Source of the DNA: Polytrichum commune | Taxonomy: Eukaryota > Streptophyta > Polytrichopsida > Polytrichales > Polytrichaceae | Direction of reading: 5' to 3' | Assembly (NCBI GenBank): GCA_950295325.1 | Contig: OX485805.1 | Coordinates: 51,236,758-51,300,757, forward strand | DNA length: 64,000 nucleotides | Shown here: piece after piece, positions 11,512 through 22,899 of the stretch | How the letters are laid out: each line of letters starts with the position of its first letter | Position numbering within the stretch: the first letter of the stretch is position 1 | Made by a program: the position numbers and the translations under genes | Notes under the pieces: generated by a model | Databases searched by the model: none | What the model saw: the letters and a program-made list of their open reading frames with translations, nothing else | What the model was told of the DNA's origin: nothing

Positions 11512-11862
11512 AATAGAGACTCCTATTCCCGATTAGGACCCCATTGGCAATCCATAGGATACCGCAATTTCGATCAAGCTTGGATTAAATTTATGGTCAC
11601 ACTAAGACTTAATTTCGATCAGGCCGGAACCTATAGTGCCATGACACATGTCATGGTTTTGAGTGCTAAAGTGAGGAAAAATGAACGGTTATGACAGACT
11701 CTAGACATTGGTAATATTTTCAAGTCAAAGAATAAAAGTACCAAAAAAAATTGCAATGCTCTTGAATTCCATCTTCCTACATGAGAAAAAATTGCACTGC
11801 CTTATACTTCTCCAAATTTGACACAAAATCTCTTAAATGATCGGTTATGGGCGCCTCTACTC
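11512..11862 (+). mobile_element. TIR element, MITE family 2, copy 2
   Basis: This is the inverted counterpart of the unit at 5054-5433. The left end is ATAGAGACTCCTATTCCCGA and the right end, reverse-complemented, is AGTAGAGGCGCCCATAACCG. Interior blocks such as GGCAATCCATAGG, TCATGGTTTTGAGTGCTAAA and CATTGGTAATAT are shared in order. There is no coding capacity. Confidence 0.65.
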
Positions 11863-12590
11863 TAGTTGGTAGGTGTGCTAAGTGAACCTCCTCCCAAAGG
11901 TAGATGTGCTATGATACTCTAAATTTAAATACCTCTATCGGCCCCAGACCAAATCTTATGATGGGAGAACTAAGAATTAAATACTAACTTAACATTCCCA
12001 AGCCAATACTGACAATGATTGAAATGGTTTATATTTTGATTGTTGTGCAAAAACATAAGTAGCATTGTCAAAGGGGGGGGGGGAGGGGGGTCCGCACAAT
12101 GAGCACCTCCATCTACCTATGGTATATGGACCACTACCACATCAAATTCAGGCATCGGTCTTATCCGCATTAAGCTTGGCACCCACAAAATGATAAAGGT
12201 TGAGTGGGATTTCCGGTTGCCAAATGTACTAGCTAATGGAATGTTTATTGTAAAGGCATTTAGCCATGCCTCTAAGATGACCATGGTACCCTACCTTTTG
12301 TAGATAAGACCGCAGAGAAGTCAATGGACTATAGTCCAAAATATTTTGGAGGTTATCATTTCTTAGTCCGAATCTAAATGGGGTTATAAAAGAGACCTCA
12401 CACTATTCTAATTAGATATGAGAATGCATCATGAAGGAGAGAAAGAAAGAAAGTGTCACAACTTTGTTTATGTATTGGTGTTTGTATATGTTGCTTTAGC
12501 AAGGTTTCAACACTCAATCTCTATTTATAGGGTATGATTTAGAGAATGATTTATAGAGTATGATTTATGACTTGATAGAGCCTCCCCACA
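11863..12590. other. No gene; G-run and TATA-like stretch
   Basis: A G11-A-G6 run occupies 12073-12090. On the minus strand a CTATAAATAG box lies near 12523-12535, preceded by three copies of AATCATACTCTATAA-like sequence and followed by a CT-rich tract. This looks like an LTR promoter area, but neither ends nor target duplications were found. Confidence 0.3.
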
Positions 12591-13560
12591 TCGTGATTAA
12601 AAAAACCACAAAGTTGACAGTAAAACATGATTGCAAATTACCACCCTACCTACTAGAGAAGTCTCATAATACTCCAATAGTCTAGTTTCCTAGAGATTTT
12701 GAAGTAGAGAAAATGGTCCACATTGGGAGTATTAATGCTAAGGCCGAAGGGGGTATCCAAAAGTTTGGACAAATCCCCTCCTCCACCCACCTCCAATCAT
12801 AACATGCCAACCATTCAAGTTTATGAGTGTACTAATCAAGCCAATTAGCGTGACTTATCCCATTTTATCTCCATTGATGATGCTCTGCTGAAAACAAGTT
12901 TGTGAATGTACTTCTTATCCCCACTAACCATGAAAGATGAGTCATCTGCATATTGCAATATGCTATGTTGTTTCTTTCCCCCGGTAGAACCACTCCTTTA
13001 AGTCTACCTTGATGACCGCTTTGTTAATAACATATGTAAAGACTTATCCAACGATCAAGAACAAGTAGAGTGCAAGTGGGCATCCTTGCCATACCCCTTT
13101 CTTAACTTTGAAATTCTCCCATGGACTACCATTTAGGTTGACCACAACATAATCATTGATAAAGAGTAGTTTGACCCATGTAAATAAATTGATCGCTAAT
13201 GCCCATTTTATGGATGGCAAGGAAGAGGAACTACCATGATGCCTTATTGTAGGTTTTTGAAAAGTATAATTTTAGAAAGACAAAGGGTTGTCTAGATGTT
13301 CTAGCCCAGTGGAGCATTTCATGCATTAATACTATGTTGTCTAAATGAACCTTTGTGGAAGACATGCAATTTTCTCCGAAATAATTACATCACTTAGTGT
13401 TGGTTGCAGCCTTAACTAAAGGGTTATGGGGAAAAAAAAAGTTTATAGATAATTGTAAGGATGGTGATCGGCCAATAGTAGCTAAGATCCTTAAATCAAC
13501 CCCCTTGTGAATTTCAATAGGTTGTATACGACTTTTTCCCAAAAAAAACATGTAAAATTA
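12590..13560 (-). pseudogene. LINE ORF2 reverse transcriptase core remnant
   Basis: The minus strand encodes consecutive RT motifs: WVKLLFINDYVVVNLNGSPW, then QGCPLALYLFLIVG (RT motif 4), then HSILQYADDSSFMVSGDKK with the YADD catalytic box intact near 12950, followed by a thumb-like stretch ending near 12600. This is L1-clade RT, the domain missing from the + LINE at 5890-10990. Stops occur after LIVG and later. It resembles the family of the C-terminal fragment at 25930-26860. Confidence 0.75.
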
Positions 13561-13599
13561 TTATTAGTTTTTAGATATATGGAATGTTTTTCAAAAATT

Positions 13600-13890
13600 T
13601 CCAAGCGATTCAACTATCTATCTTAGGCTCTTCATTTCCGTTACTATCTTTGGCTCTACAAACCTGCCAAGGCACAGGGCCAATTGACGTGGCTTACAAA
13701 ATGCCAAAAATCAGTCAACACGACCGTGGCCTTTAGCCATATCACATAGTGTGAAAATGATCACCAAAAAGGTCCTTTGGAATGCCGCAAAATTGGTTTA
13801 TGTCAAAACCAAGTGTGTTGTAGACACTCACACAATCCTTAGGAGTGTTACTTTTACTACTAGGATGTAAGGCCACGGCGACATCAATTT
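13600..13890 (+). repeat. Dispersed repeat family 4, copy 1
   Basis: This resembles 14870-15190 in the same orientation. Shared blocks include TCTTAGGCT(C/T)TT, GTTACTATCTT, CAAGTGTGT, CCTTAGGAGTGTT/CCTAGTAGTGTT and an ACAATCCT box. No protein signal. Confidence 0.5.
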
Positions 13891-13899
13891 TCAAATCAT

Positions 13900-14510
13900 T
13901 TTGTTTACTAGATGTGGTTAATGTGACCAAATATGACACCTCCAATCAAATAATTGTGGTTTGGGTCATTTTGCAATGACCATCATGGTCATTTTTGTAC
14001 ACTTTATGTGGTAAGTATATTATATTGCACAAATCCTGACACCATGTGTTGCGGGACCTGCTTCCATTTTATTATTTATTTTGATTACATTACAAATATT
14101 TTGAGAATATGTGTTGTAAGACCCCAATTTAATTATTATTTTTTGACTTTAGTAAGGTGAATATCACTTTAAATTATTTAATAATTAAAATACATACTTA
14201 TTAACTAATTAAATATACCAAATGGTAGGGATCAACATGGCATTTCCAAGTGCCTAGGGTTGATAGCCTAGGAGAAGTAGATGGCAAGGGGGCTTAAATC
14301 CGGTACCTTATAGATCCCAAAACCAAGCCCTTCGCCATCAACTCTACTCACATCACATGTGCACATGATTAGTATATAATGTAGTTATTGAGTAAAGTAA
14401 TTACAACACCTATTTACTCCACCTATTTATTACACATATTTATTTATATATACTTACTATGCATACTTAATATGAAAATATTGCATATAATTACTAAAAC
14501 TTTTGAAATT
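13900..14510. other. AT-rich, no gene seen
   Basis: The composition is AT-rich (TATTTATTTATATATAC-type stretches near 14440). A 68-residue open frame at 13954-14160 has no recognisable motif. No element ends were found. Confidence 0.4.
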
Positions 14511-14870
14511 TTATGTAGGTAGCATATGAATTAATTTTTGAAAATAACTATGGAATTTTTTGGTAATTATTCAAGCTATTTAATTTGCCTATAAGTTTCA
14601 CTTCTTAAAATAACCTTGGAAAAATGAATTTAGGTTGCATATGAATTTATTATTTTTTGAAAAAAAATTACATTCTTTGTAGGTTTAGATTCTATGGATT
14701 TTTTTTGAAATTTATTTCTTGCTATTTAACTAGCCTAAAAGGCTTATTTTTGAAATACTCTGCTAATTTTTGTAGGTCACATATGAATTTTTGAATTTTT
14801 GGAAGAAGAAAAAAACTTGTAGACTCTGTAGCCTTAATCGGACCTTTATATATGTATATTGAAAAATATT
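14510..14870 (+). repeat. Degenerate tandem repeat, about 3 units of 115-145 bp
   Basis: Three units each start with TGTAGGT then (A/G)CATATGAATT, continue through an A/T-rich core with TTTTGAAATT-like words, and end with CAAGCTATTT-like then TGCCTAAAAG. They start near 14513, 14628 and 14773. Units are clearly diverged. Confidence 0.5.
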
Positions 14871-15190
14871 CAAGCTATTTGACATGCCTAAAAGTTTGTC
14901 TTAGGCTTTTAGTTATCATTACTATCTTATGCTTTGTGGATATGCCATGGTTGTGGGCAATGGGCAAAACAAAAAGGAACTTACAATGTGAGGATACATG
15001 TGCATGAGTGTGCATATCTTTCTATAACTATGATGATGGGTTTAAACATAAACTTGCAATAGACCTACTAGTCCTTTGGTGTAAAAGTGGTCATTTGGCA
15101 AATGGCTACTTGAACACAAAGGCCCATTGTGTCAAATGCAAGTGTGTGGAAGTACCCACAATCCTAGTAGTGTTGGCTCCTACCTTCCAT
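14870..15190 (+). repeat. Dispersed repeat family 4, copy 2
   Basis: This is the second, same-strand copy of the sequence at 13600-13890. It directly follows the tandem repeat at 14510-14870 and may belong to one larger element. An open frame at 15008-15217 overlaps it but shows no motif. Confidence 0.5.
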
Positions 15191-15799
15191 AGAGTCATCA
15201 AGACAATTTTGCTATAGGAAGCCAATATATTCTCATCTTACTCCCATAGGAATCTAGGCCGTGTCTCAGTTCTCAACAAACAATGTCCCAAAGTGCATTT
15301 TAACTACCAACAATATGTTGTTTGGTTCATTTAAAGAAGAAGAAAAATAAATAAAATAAAAATCTAGACTTCTTGTCATCACAGTCACATGATTATATAT
15401 TTTTGTATACTACTTGATCTCATTTGATTACTTTCCAACATTAGCTTGGCCTTTGGAGGCTTCACATCATAGCTGTCCAAGTCGAGAGGCTGTGGCAGTT
15501 CATGGCCAAAGGTGTGGACTTTGGGCTTGGCCTTTCAAAGGCTTCATACTATCCCCAGTTGAAGGCTCCAATTCCTATATTCAATTGGTTGTTTTTAGCC
15601 CATTTCTTTGGACTCTCAAAAAAGTTTGGCCATTCAATCCCACGGCCTCTTGACTTAGACATCCATAGTGTGAAGCAACCCTAACATCCACATCAAAGTG
15701 AGCATGGCCTTGATCAATGTGGATACAACATGTGACAAAATTCTTCTACACAATATTTATTTAGTGTCAGCCAGACAAGACCTTCCGGTGAAATTTCTC

Positions 15800-16490
15800 T
15801 GAGAATGTTGAAAACATCAAGATCATTAAACTTAATCAAAACCACCGACCCTTGCATATATAATACTACTACTAATTTCTCCAACATCGAACCAACACTC
15901 GATTTACCGGTCATCAGCAAATGCGGTGGGGGGGGCATCACTTGCATCGTTTTCCCCTTGATGAACAACCCACGTTGTTTACGGCATTTAATAATGCCGG
16001 TTACCAATTTCGGTTTACTTTGTGCCGGGGGAGGTGTGGACCACCGGAACATTGTCGTATCATCACAAGGTGTGAATATTCACCACCCTTGGTGTAGGAA
16101 ACGGGGAGATAGAATGGCCAATGAGGAGCAAAGCATGCGGCGAAGCATTGGGGGAGGAGTGAGCATGTGATCATTGCTATGACGCTTGATTATGTATCTC
16201 GCATGCAAGCAATCACATTCGGGGCCCACCCTCCAAACCACAAATTGTGCCCGTTTAATTTGGTGGACAAACTCCGAGGAGCGGAGCGATACATTAGAAA
16301 ATGGGGTTGGGGACGCTTAAATAGTTGGCACCCCACACGGCTTTGTCCGGATCTTTGTCTTCGTGGTAATTCCTTGCATGGGCGTTTAGGTGCCGCTCGC
16401 TATTTGCACAGAGAATCAAGCCAAATTGCCAATCATTGGGTTCCTCAACTGCAATTGCACCACCCGAAAACAAGAATAACTTAATTTCCT
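15800..16490. other. GC-richer island, open on both strands, unidentified
   Basis: The composition is visibly more GC-rich than the flanks. A 121-codon + frame (15805-16170) and a 112-codon - frame (15714-16052) overlap, followed by a 105-codon + frame (16167-16484). The + translation includes LDLPVISKCGGGGITCIVFP and CLRHLIMPVTNFGLLCAGGG; the - translation includes KLVTGIIKCRKQRGLFIKGK and VVLIKFNDLDVFNILREISP. I recognise neither. It may be a captured gene fragment, a retroelement piece or a young insertion. Confidence 0.35.
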
Positions 16491-16569
16491 TGGGACAAAT
16501 TGCACAGTAGGGGGGCCACCAATTTTGTAGGTGAAGTTTATTATGATAGAATTAGGTGCTATCATCAAT

Positions 16570-16810
16570 GAACGGGAGGAAACAAGTGTTGGTTACAAAC
16601 CAACCGGTTGTTCCTGAGAAACAACCGATTGAAGTTAAAGACTTCATAAATATGATTTATTCTCGTCCCCACCCAATTTCCACACTTAGTTGAACAATAT
16701 TATAATCACAACATGTAACCGGTTAGACTTGGAAACACTATGAGCATGATCAGGTTATGCCCAAATATCTCCTTGGACGTTGCCTACGATTGTCCGCAGT
16801 TGGGAAAACG
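16570..16810 (+). repeat. Dispersed repeat family 3, copy 2
   Basis: This shares GTTGGTTACAAA, AACCGATTGAAGTTAAAGAC, CACAACATGTAACCGGTTAG and CCAAATATCTCC with the copies at 5685 and 19850, in the same order and orientation. The middle part has been replaced. Confidence 0.55.
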
Positions 16811-18180
16811 ATAAGCCTGCAACCCAAATTTCAACCATGTTGTAATACAACATACACTTTGAACCGATCAAGTGATTCAATTCTCATTGAAGTAATAGTT
16901 GGTGTATAAGTGCTTGTAAAGTGATTTTGGTGGCAATCGCTCACGACGTTGTATGTTTTGACCATACAATTATATTAAAGTCCATCCCCAATATTCCCCT
17001 TCGGAAGTCAACTCTACATAGGTCTTTGAATTGTGCTTTATATACGAGGTCCACTGCCAATGCTTATACGAGTGAATCCTCAATTATCCAAGAGGGTAAG
17101 TACTAAGCCTTCATGAAGTCCCAAACCAAACCATGTGAAAGAACCATTTAGTATATGTCATGGTCACAGTTGGTGGTCAAAGCCATGCACACGAGAAATC
17201 CGCATCACTTTTTGAAAGCTTTTGTCATAAGATGTAGTGCAAAGTGGACTTAGACCAAAGGCAAGGGTACGTAGTTTTTTGAACATCTACAACGGGAAGA
17301 TTCTAGTAAGATCAAATAAATGAACTCCATTTTAGATCCCTCAACTTGAGTGTTCATCACTCCCGTAGATTAAGGGTGAGGTTAGCACAAGAGAATGCTT
17401 TCAAAAGATGCCAATTATTATGGAAAATTAGTCATGTTTTGTTAAATGTTTATTTATTTATTTATCTTTTGGCAATTGCTGAGATATGATAATATTATCA
17501 CCTTCCAAATGATTATGTGGATGTTTGTGGGTAATTAAGTTTACGTGAAAGGTGGGGAAGGAGCTCTCCTCGCAATCAACTTCATCCGCTCTCATCCCAA
17601 AATATACAAATAGAATGACATGACATTGCAAGACTATGTAGAACTTGGCTTATGCTATCAAGATACTTTTGAAACTCAATTGCACGTAGATTATGAACTT
17701 ATTTAAAAATTTGTCCAACTAAGAAGGTTAAGAAATCAATCAATGTGCCACCGCTAAGGAATGACTTTACTATTTGAAATAATGTTCATGTGATATAAAC
17801 AAGTTCAACAAGCTTTTCAAGACATGTAGGAGTTTGAAGAAGAAAACGTGTCTTAACATAATTCTCAAGCTCAATTGTGCATAGAAGTTATTTCTTCGGA
17901 CTTTTGTTCAACCGTGGGGGGTGGGCTCTCCATTAGATAGCTAAATGATGTGCGTGGGTGAAATTAAACCCCTTATATACTAGAAGTTTATATGGAAAAA
18001 ATAAATGTATATGTACTAATGGCATGCCAGATAATGGAGTCACGCATTTCATATTAAGTTTTTCAACTTAATGTGATAAATGCCTGCACAACATATATAA
18101 AATATAAATCATGCATCAAATATACATCTAATACATGTAAAATCCATGTTCATTTTTGAATGAGAAAGTCATTGAACATT
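16811..18180. other. No recognised gene or element
   Basis: Only short open frames occur, such as 16921-17106 without motif. The sequence is AT-rich with no tandem repeat, TIR or protein signal that I can identify. Confidence 0.4.
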
Positions 18181-18189
18181 TTCATTCAT

Positions 18190-18325
18190 AACATGTTTCT
18201 CAATTATTGCATTACAAACAAACAAAGACAAGAGCACAACATCTTAGCCACAACCCGAAGAGAAAAACTCAAGGGCTCGAGGGGATGACTGGTCGAAAAG
18301 TAGAAACCACATAAGAACAACTATA
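18190..18325 (-). mobile_element. Possible truncated LINE tail, antisense
   Basis: It contains a degraded match to the LINE 3' tail in antisense, including the CTCGAGGGG box and a following CCACATAAGAACAAC that parallels CCACGTAAGAACAAT at 4490-4507. There is no clear A-rich end or target duplication. Confidence 0.4.
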
Positions 18326-19460
18326 AGGTGTTTTTTATTCATTGGCAAGAAAAAATATAGGAACTTTGGATCTACCATAGCCTACTTAAATTGTGAAACA
18401 TGTGATTATATATAATTTAGCATAAGGGTAAAACCCCCCACTTTAGGTTTGAGGTAGAAAGACATTAGTGTGACAAAAATTATAGAGGGATTTAAAAAAA
18501 ATAAAATGACTAGATTCACACAAAATACATGCAAAATGGATGAAAATTGAACAACTAGATTATGATGTGCACACTCTTCTTTCATTAATGTATAGCAACG
18601 TAAATATACGCCATGCCATATTGGAGTCATAAGTTTGCCTTTGTACATAACAAGTAAATCAAAAATTTATGAGTAATTTAGCATCATTCAAAACAATCTA
18701 GGTTTTCTTTTATAATTACCTATAGGGTGTTGAATATTTGGTGAGGTTTAGTTTTTTTCTACTTAAAGGGTTCCTTACATCCAAATGAGGAGGTAAATAA
18801 CCCCCATAGAAATTCCCTTTGTACACATGTGGCTACATAACACAAGAGGGAGTGACCCCCCCCCCCCCAAGCGCAAGGGAGTCCATGAGCATTCCAAGAG
18901 CCTCTAGCTTGTCCTAGAACCCAAATGCAAACCCTAACAAGAATGGACAAGGGGATCATGAAGGAGTATTACTATATGACAATAATGGATGAAAATGTGA
19001 ATCAGATGAAACTAACACATCTATAGTCAAATTTTCTCTACACCTTAGGTGCTTCCAAATTCTTAATAACCTTTCTAAATGTACACACTAGAGAAAATTA
19101 AAACCTCACCCTTATGTATACTATGTACGGTTATGCCTCACATAATACCCCTTCTTACACTCCTATTAGTTCATACGTAGTATGAAATATTCACCCTTCC
19201 TGTGTTCAACTAAGAAAGAATAATACATCAAGTGAACCTCCACCTCCTATAAGAAATTTGAGGTTTGAGGTATTTTTGCATGAGTTATGCACAAATATAT
19301 GGAAGAAGACTTCTAGGGCCTCATCACAAGTTTACATATCCGACATGCATTGTGGGGACTGCTCGACATTTGTATAATGAGTAGGGTTTTCCTCACAAAA
19401 GTTATTAGAAAGAACTTAATTTCATTTGATATGATGATAATTTTTTTTCTCCAGGTGGTT
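18326..19460. other. No recognised gene; C13 run
   Basis: A run of 13 C lies at 18856-18868. Minus-strand open frames at 18406-18648 and 18759-18959 show no motif. No repeats were recognised. Confidence 0.4.
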
Positions 19461-19468
19461 GGCCCAAC

Positions 19469-20155
19469 TTCCATGCTCTCAATGGCTAAGATTGCACAAA
19501 TTGACCTCAAGTGATTTGGGACTTAGGACTTGGGACCCGTGTGAACTGGTCCTTAGCAAGTCCCAACATGGAGGCAAAGTCCCAATTTTTAAACCTCAAC
19601 AAACCATTAAAATATGGTCTATACTCATTAAAGTCGAATCTTGATTACTTTATGAAAAGAAAAAAACTCATGGGACAGTGTTGAGAGTTGGGTCCAACTT
19701 ATGCTTGACCGAACTTTCAACTCAAGTCCCATGCCTCACCTCCAAAAATTGTTGCCATGTAAGCATCCATATCATACTTGAAACTTAAGACTTGGGACCC
19801 ATGTGAATTGGTAAGTCCAACTTCCATGCTCTCAATCAATAAACTGGAAGAACTGGTTGCTAGTTACAAATGAGCTAGTTGAGTTTGAAAAATAACCGAT
19901 TGAAGTTCAAGACTTCAGGAAAACGACCGATAGTTTTAGAGGAATTTATAGAATATACCCCACATCCATTACAAAAAGATATGAAAGATGTGAACATGTA
20001 ACCTCTTGGACTTGGAGTTACTAGGATTTTGACCGATTACATCCAAATATCTCCCTGGACACTACTCTCAACAACTAAGATTGTGTGGATTGACCTCAAG
20101 TGACTTGGGACTTAGGACTTGGGAACATGTGTGAACCAACCCTAAGAGGTGATGT
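19469..20155 (+). repeat. Composite repeat: family 3 copy 3 flanked by direct repeats
   Basis: Family 3 occurs at about 19850-20095. It lies between two near-identical blocks (19480-19562 and 20070-20152), both reading ATTGACCTCAAGTGA, then GGGACTTAGGACTTGGGA, then TGTGTGAAC-like. A shorter third copy (AGACTTGGGACCCATGTGAA) is at about 19788-19808. The flanking blocks are about 590 bp apart and could be a duplicated unit. Confidence 0.5.
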
Positions 20156-20159
20156 TGGC

Positions 20160-22560
20160 AAACCAATACACCCAAATACAAAAATCCTTGAGAATCTTAA
20201 AATGATTGTTTGCTTGTTGATTACATCACACTTTATACTTATGAATAATATCCTTAAAAATACCAAATGATGAGAAGGTCCATACCTATGTGCAATGGGA
20301 AGGCTTCCAATTCAAGAGGCGACTTTGGTCACCTTAGACAATGCATAGTAAAGCTATTAAATTATTGTTAAGGCTCTATCATGCCAAATTTTGTACTCAT
20401 GTTAGCTTTAGAAGTAAATCTTCACATTAGTATGGATTATTGAAGTATGTATTTTCATCCAAGTGAAAAATTTGTAGTTCAATTTCACCAGATAAATAAT
20501 GATTCCTGGGCTCCTATTGCAGTGTAATACATTGGGAAGAAATGAAGAAGTACATACAATAAGTGCTCAATGATGGAAATATGCACACTATATATGGTTG
20601 CACTTGTGGTGCAAATTACATTAACAAAAAGTGAGCCACTTCGGGGAATGGATCATTTTTAATTGGCCAAACAATAGATAGGTGCAATGAACCAAGTTGT
20701 AGCTCAGTCTTCAAAGCTCAAATAGAGGAATTTGGGATGTCAACCCATTAAGACACGGGGTTGTTAAATTGACTATAGAGACGCGTCGCATGGTCATGTT
20801 CTATCACACACATGAAGAACGCAAGGTCTCGACTTTGCCCTCTCTTTCATTACTATCTACATAGAGCTTTGCTGGGGTGGTCGTTTTAACCAGTGTGTGG
20901 ATGATTTAACAATCCCATTAAATATTGTTAATTATAATACCGCTCATCGAGTATGCTTTACTTAATTCATATCTCTTGCCACCTTTGTTTTGTTCTAATA
21001 CGAGTATCATCTTCATGAATCTATTGACTTTACCATGGAAAAGTAGGTTCTTTATAACACATTCAAAATTTGAGTTATCATTCCCCAAGAAGCAAGCGAT
21101 ATCATTATCCTGGAAGCCAAGAGAAGAAGAAAAATAGAAGTAGAAAAAACTAACAATAGCAAAGTCACCAACGTAAAATTTGAGTATGTTGGCTTGACCA
21201 TGTTCAAGAGTCCACTTGGTACATGATGGGGTTCACGCCCTATTTTGCAATAGGTGGGCTTCCTTGTAAGCTTATAGTTTGAACTTCAATTGCATTCATA
21301 AAAATCATTGTTGGGGAGGTTTGGGTTGGTTTTCATTCAACCCCTAAACACTCAAGTCTTCATATTCCATTTTCGGGCATTTCCAACACCATTGTTGAAA
21401 AATTATATTACGTAGCAATATAAAGCTTGTTTCCTTGAAATCTAACCATATGGATGTGAACTACACTACCATTTTCTTGTTGTGAACATTTCAAGTCAAT
21501 CGGACCACATTTGCTAGGTTAGATTAACATATGAACAAGGCCTTCATTTGGGAGGTTGCTAGAGAAAATTTTGAATCTTTTTGTTGCAAAACCATTTTGG
21601 TCATGCCACAAATTTTAGAAAGTTGGCAACTTTCCCATAATATTATATCTTATGTGGTTGCCAAATGAGCCACTCCCACAAATTTAGATGAAGTCCATCA
21701 CCCTCAAAGCTGGAGGGTCAAACAAGGTCATTTTTAGGAGATGTCCCCTTTTTCATGGAGCAAGCAACATGTGCATTAATTTTCTTCTTCCAAATCCATA
21801 TAGTCAAGTTGTGCGCAACCATCACCTTATCCCAAGGGGAAAAATTGCCACCCGAAATCAGGCATCAAATGTGAAAGATATTAGCTCCTAAATTTGGCTC
21901 CTACATATGGGCATTTCATGGGACCACCTCCCAAACCAAGCAAATGGCACCTAACTTAAATTCCTTTATGCTTGGAGTATGAGAATTTCATATGTTATGT
22001 TGGATCACATGGTAGTGGGCATCACCCTATACTAGTAGATACCTGCCATCTACTAGATTGCCACCTAGTGAGTCGCAAACCCATTAGAATATTAGGTGGC
22101 AAAGCATTTCGAGTTGCATGAGCACTTAAGGGTTACAAGTCTGTCACATCATTAGAACAAAGTTCAACTTACTAACTTTCCCAGATTCTATATGGTAACA
22201 AAACATTGCATTTCTTCAAGCTAAAAGGTGCATAGATGAATTGAAAATTTACTATTGCAACAAAAACACGAGGTATTCTACAAAATGCATTGTATGGGGA
22301 GGTTGATTTGGGAAGGTTCCCCGTGAGAATCAGTTGTCAGGCAGTTACTTTTGGAAGGTTCCCCCAGCAGTTTAGCTGTAATGCTAATTCACATACTCAA
22401 AGTCTCAAACCTTCATATCTTCTATCCTCCTTCCATCCACTGTCCAATAAACACTTATGAAGCTTCAACAATCACACATTGCTCTATTAAATGCACATCT
22501 TTTCATGTGTTTTTTGGAGGAATATCTATCAGAAGAACAGTTGACAAAAATCTCACATTT
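20160..22560. other. No recognised gene or element
   Basis: The sequence is AT-rich. Short open frames (20925-21137, 21688-21891, 22351-22590) carry no motif I can name. A weak coding-like stretch on the minus strand near 20930-21120 is not assignable. Confidence 0.4.
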
Positions 22561-22567
22561 GACAAGT

Positions 22568-22613
22568 GTTTTTTTTTTTTTTTTTTTTGAGACAGGAGGT
22601 CAAACGACCAACG
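22568..22613 (-). mobile_element. Very short LINE 3' tail with T19 (poly-A of minus strand)
   Basis: A run of about 19 T is followed by TTGAGACAGGAGGTCAAACG and ACCAACGCC, the same words that begin the tail at 4388-4425. Only the last few tens of bases of a LINE were copied. Possible 6-bp duplication AAGTGT on both sides. Confidence 0.55.
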
Positions 22614-22764
22614 CCAAAATGAAAGTGTATATTTTTGTTTTGGATGATGATGGGTGTGGCAAGTTTGTCCCTTGACTTCATTGCACCTGGTGCCACATTC
22701 AAGTCATTGGGCTGTTTAGAGTTTGTATTTGAATAAGCCATATTTTCCATATTCTCTCTTGCTC

Positions 22765-22870
22765 AAGATAAAAAATAAAAAAGAGGGTGGAGACATGATG
22801 CCAATAAGCCAACGCCAAATGAAGTAAGAATCAATAATAAAACAACCACTTCAAGGATAGGTGGAGCTTC
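22765..22870 (-). mobile_element. Truncated LINE tail, antisense
   Basis: GGGTGGAGACATGATGCC, AAGCCAACGCCAAATG and ACTTCAAGGATAGGTGGAGC match the tails at 4388-4480 and 11154-11240 in order. This is the second such tail within 200 bp. Confidence 0.5.
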
Positions 22871-22899
22871 TTAAGTGTGTGACACTGTCACACAAAGGG

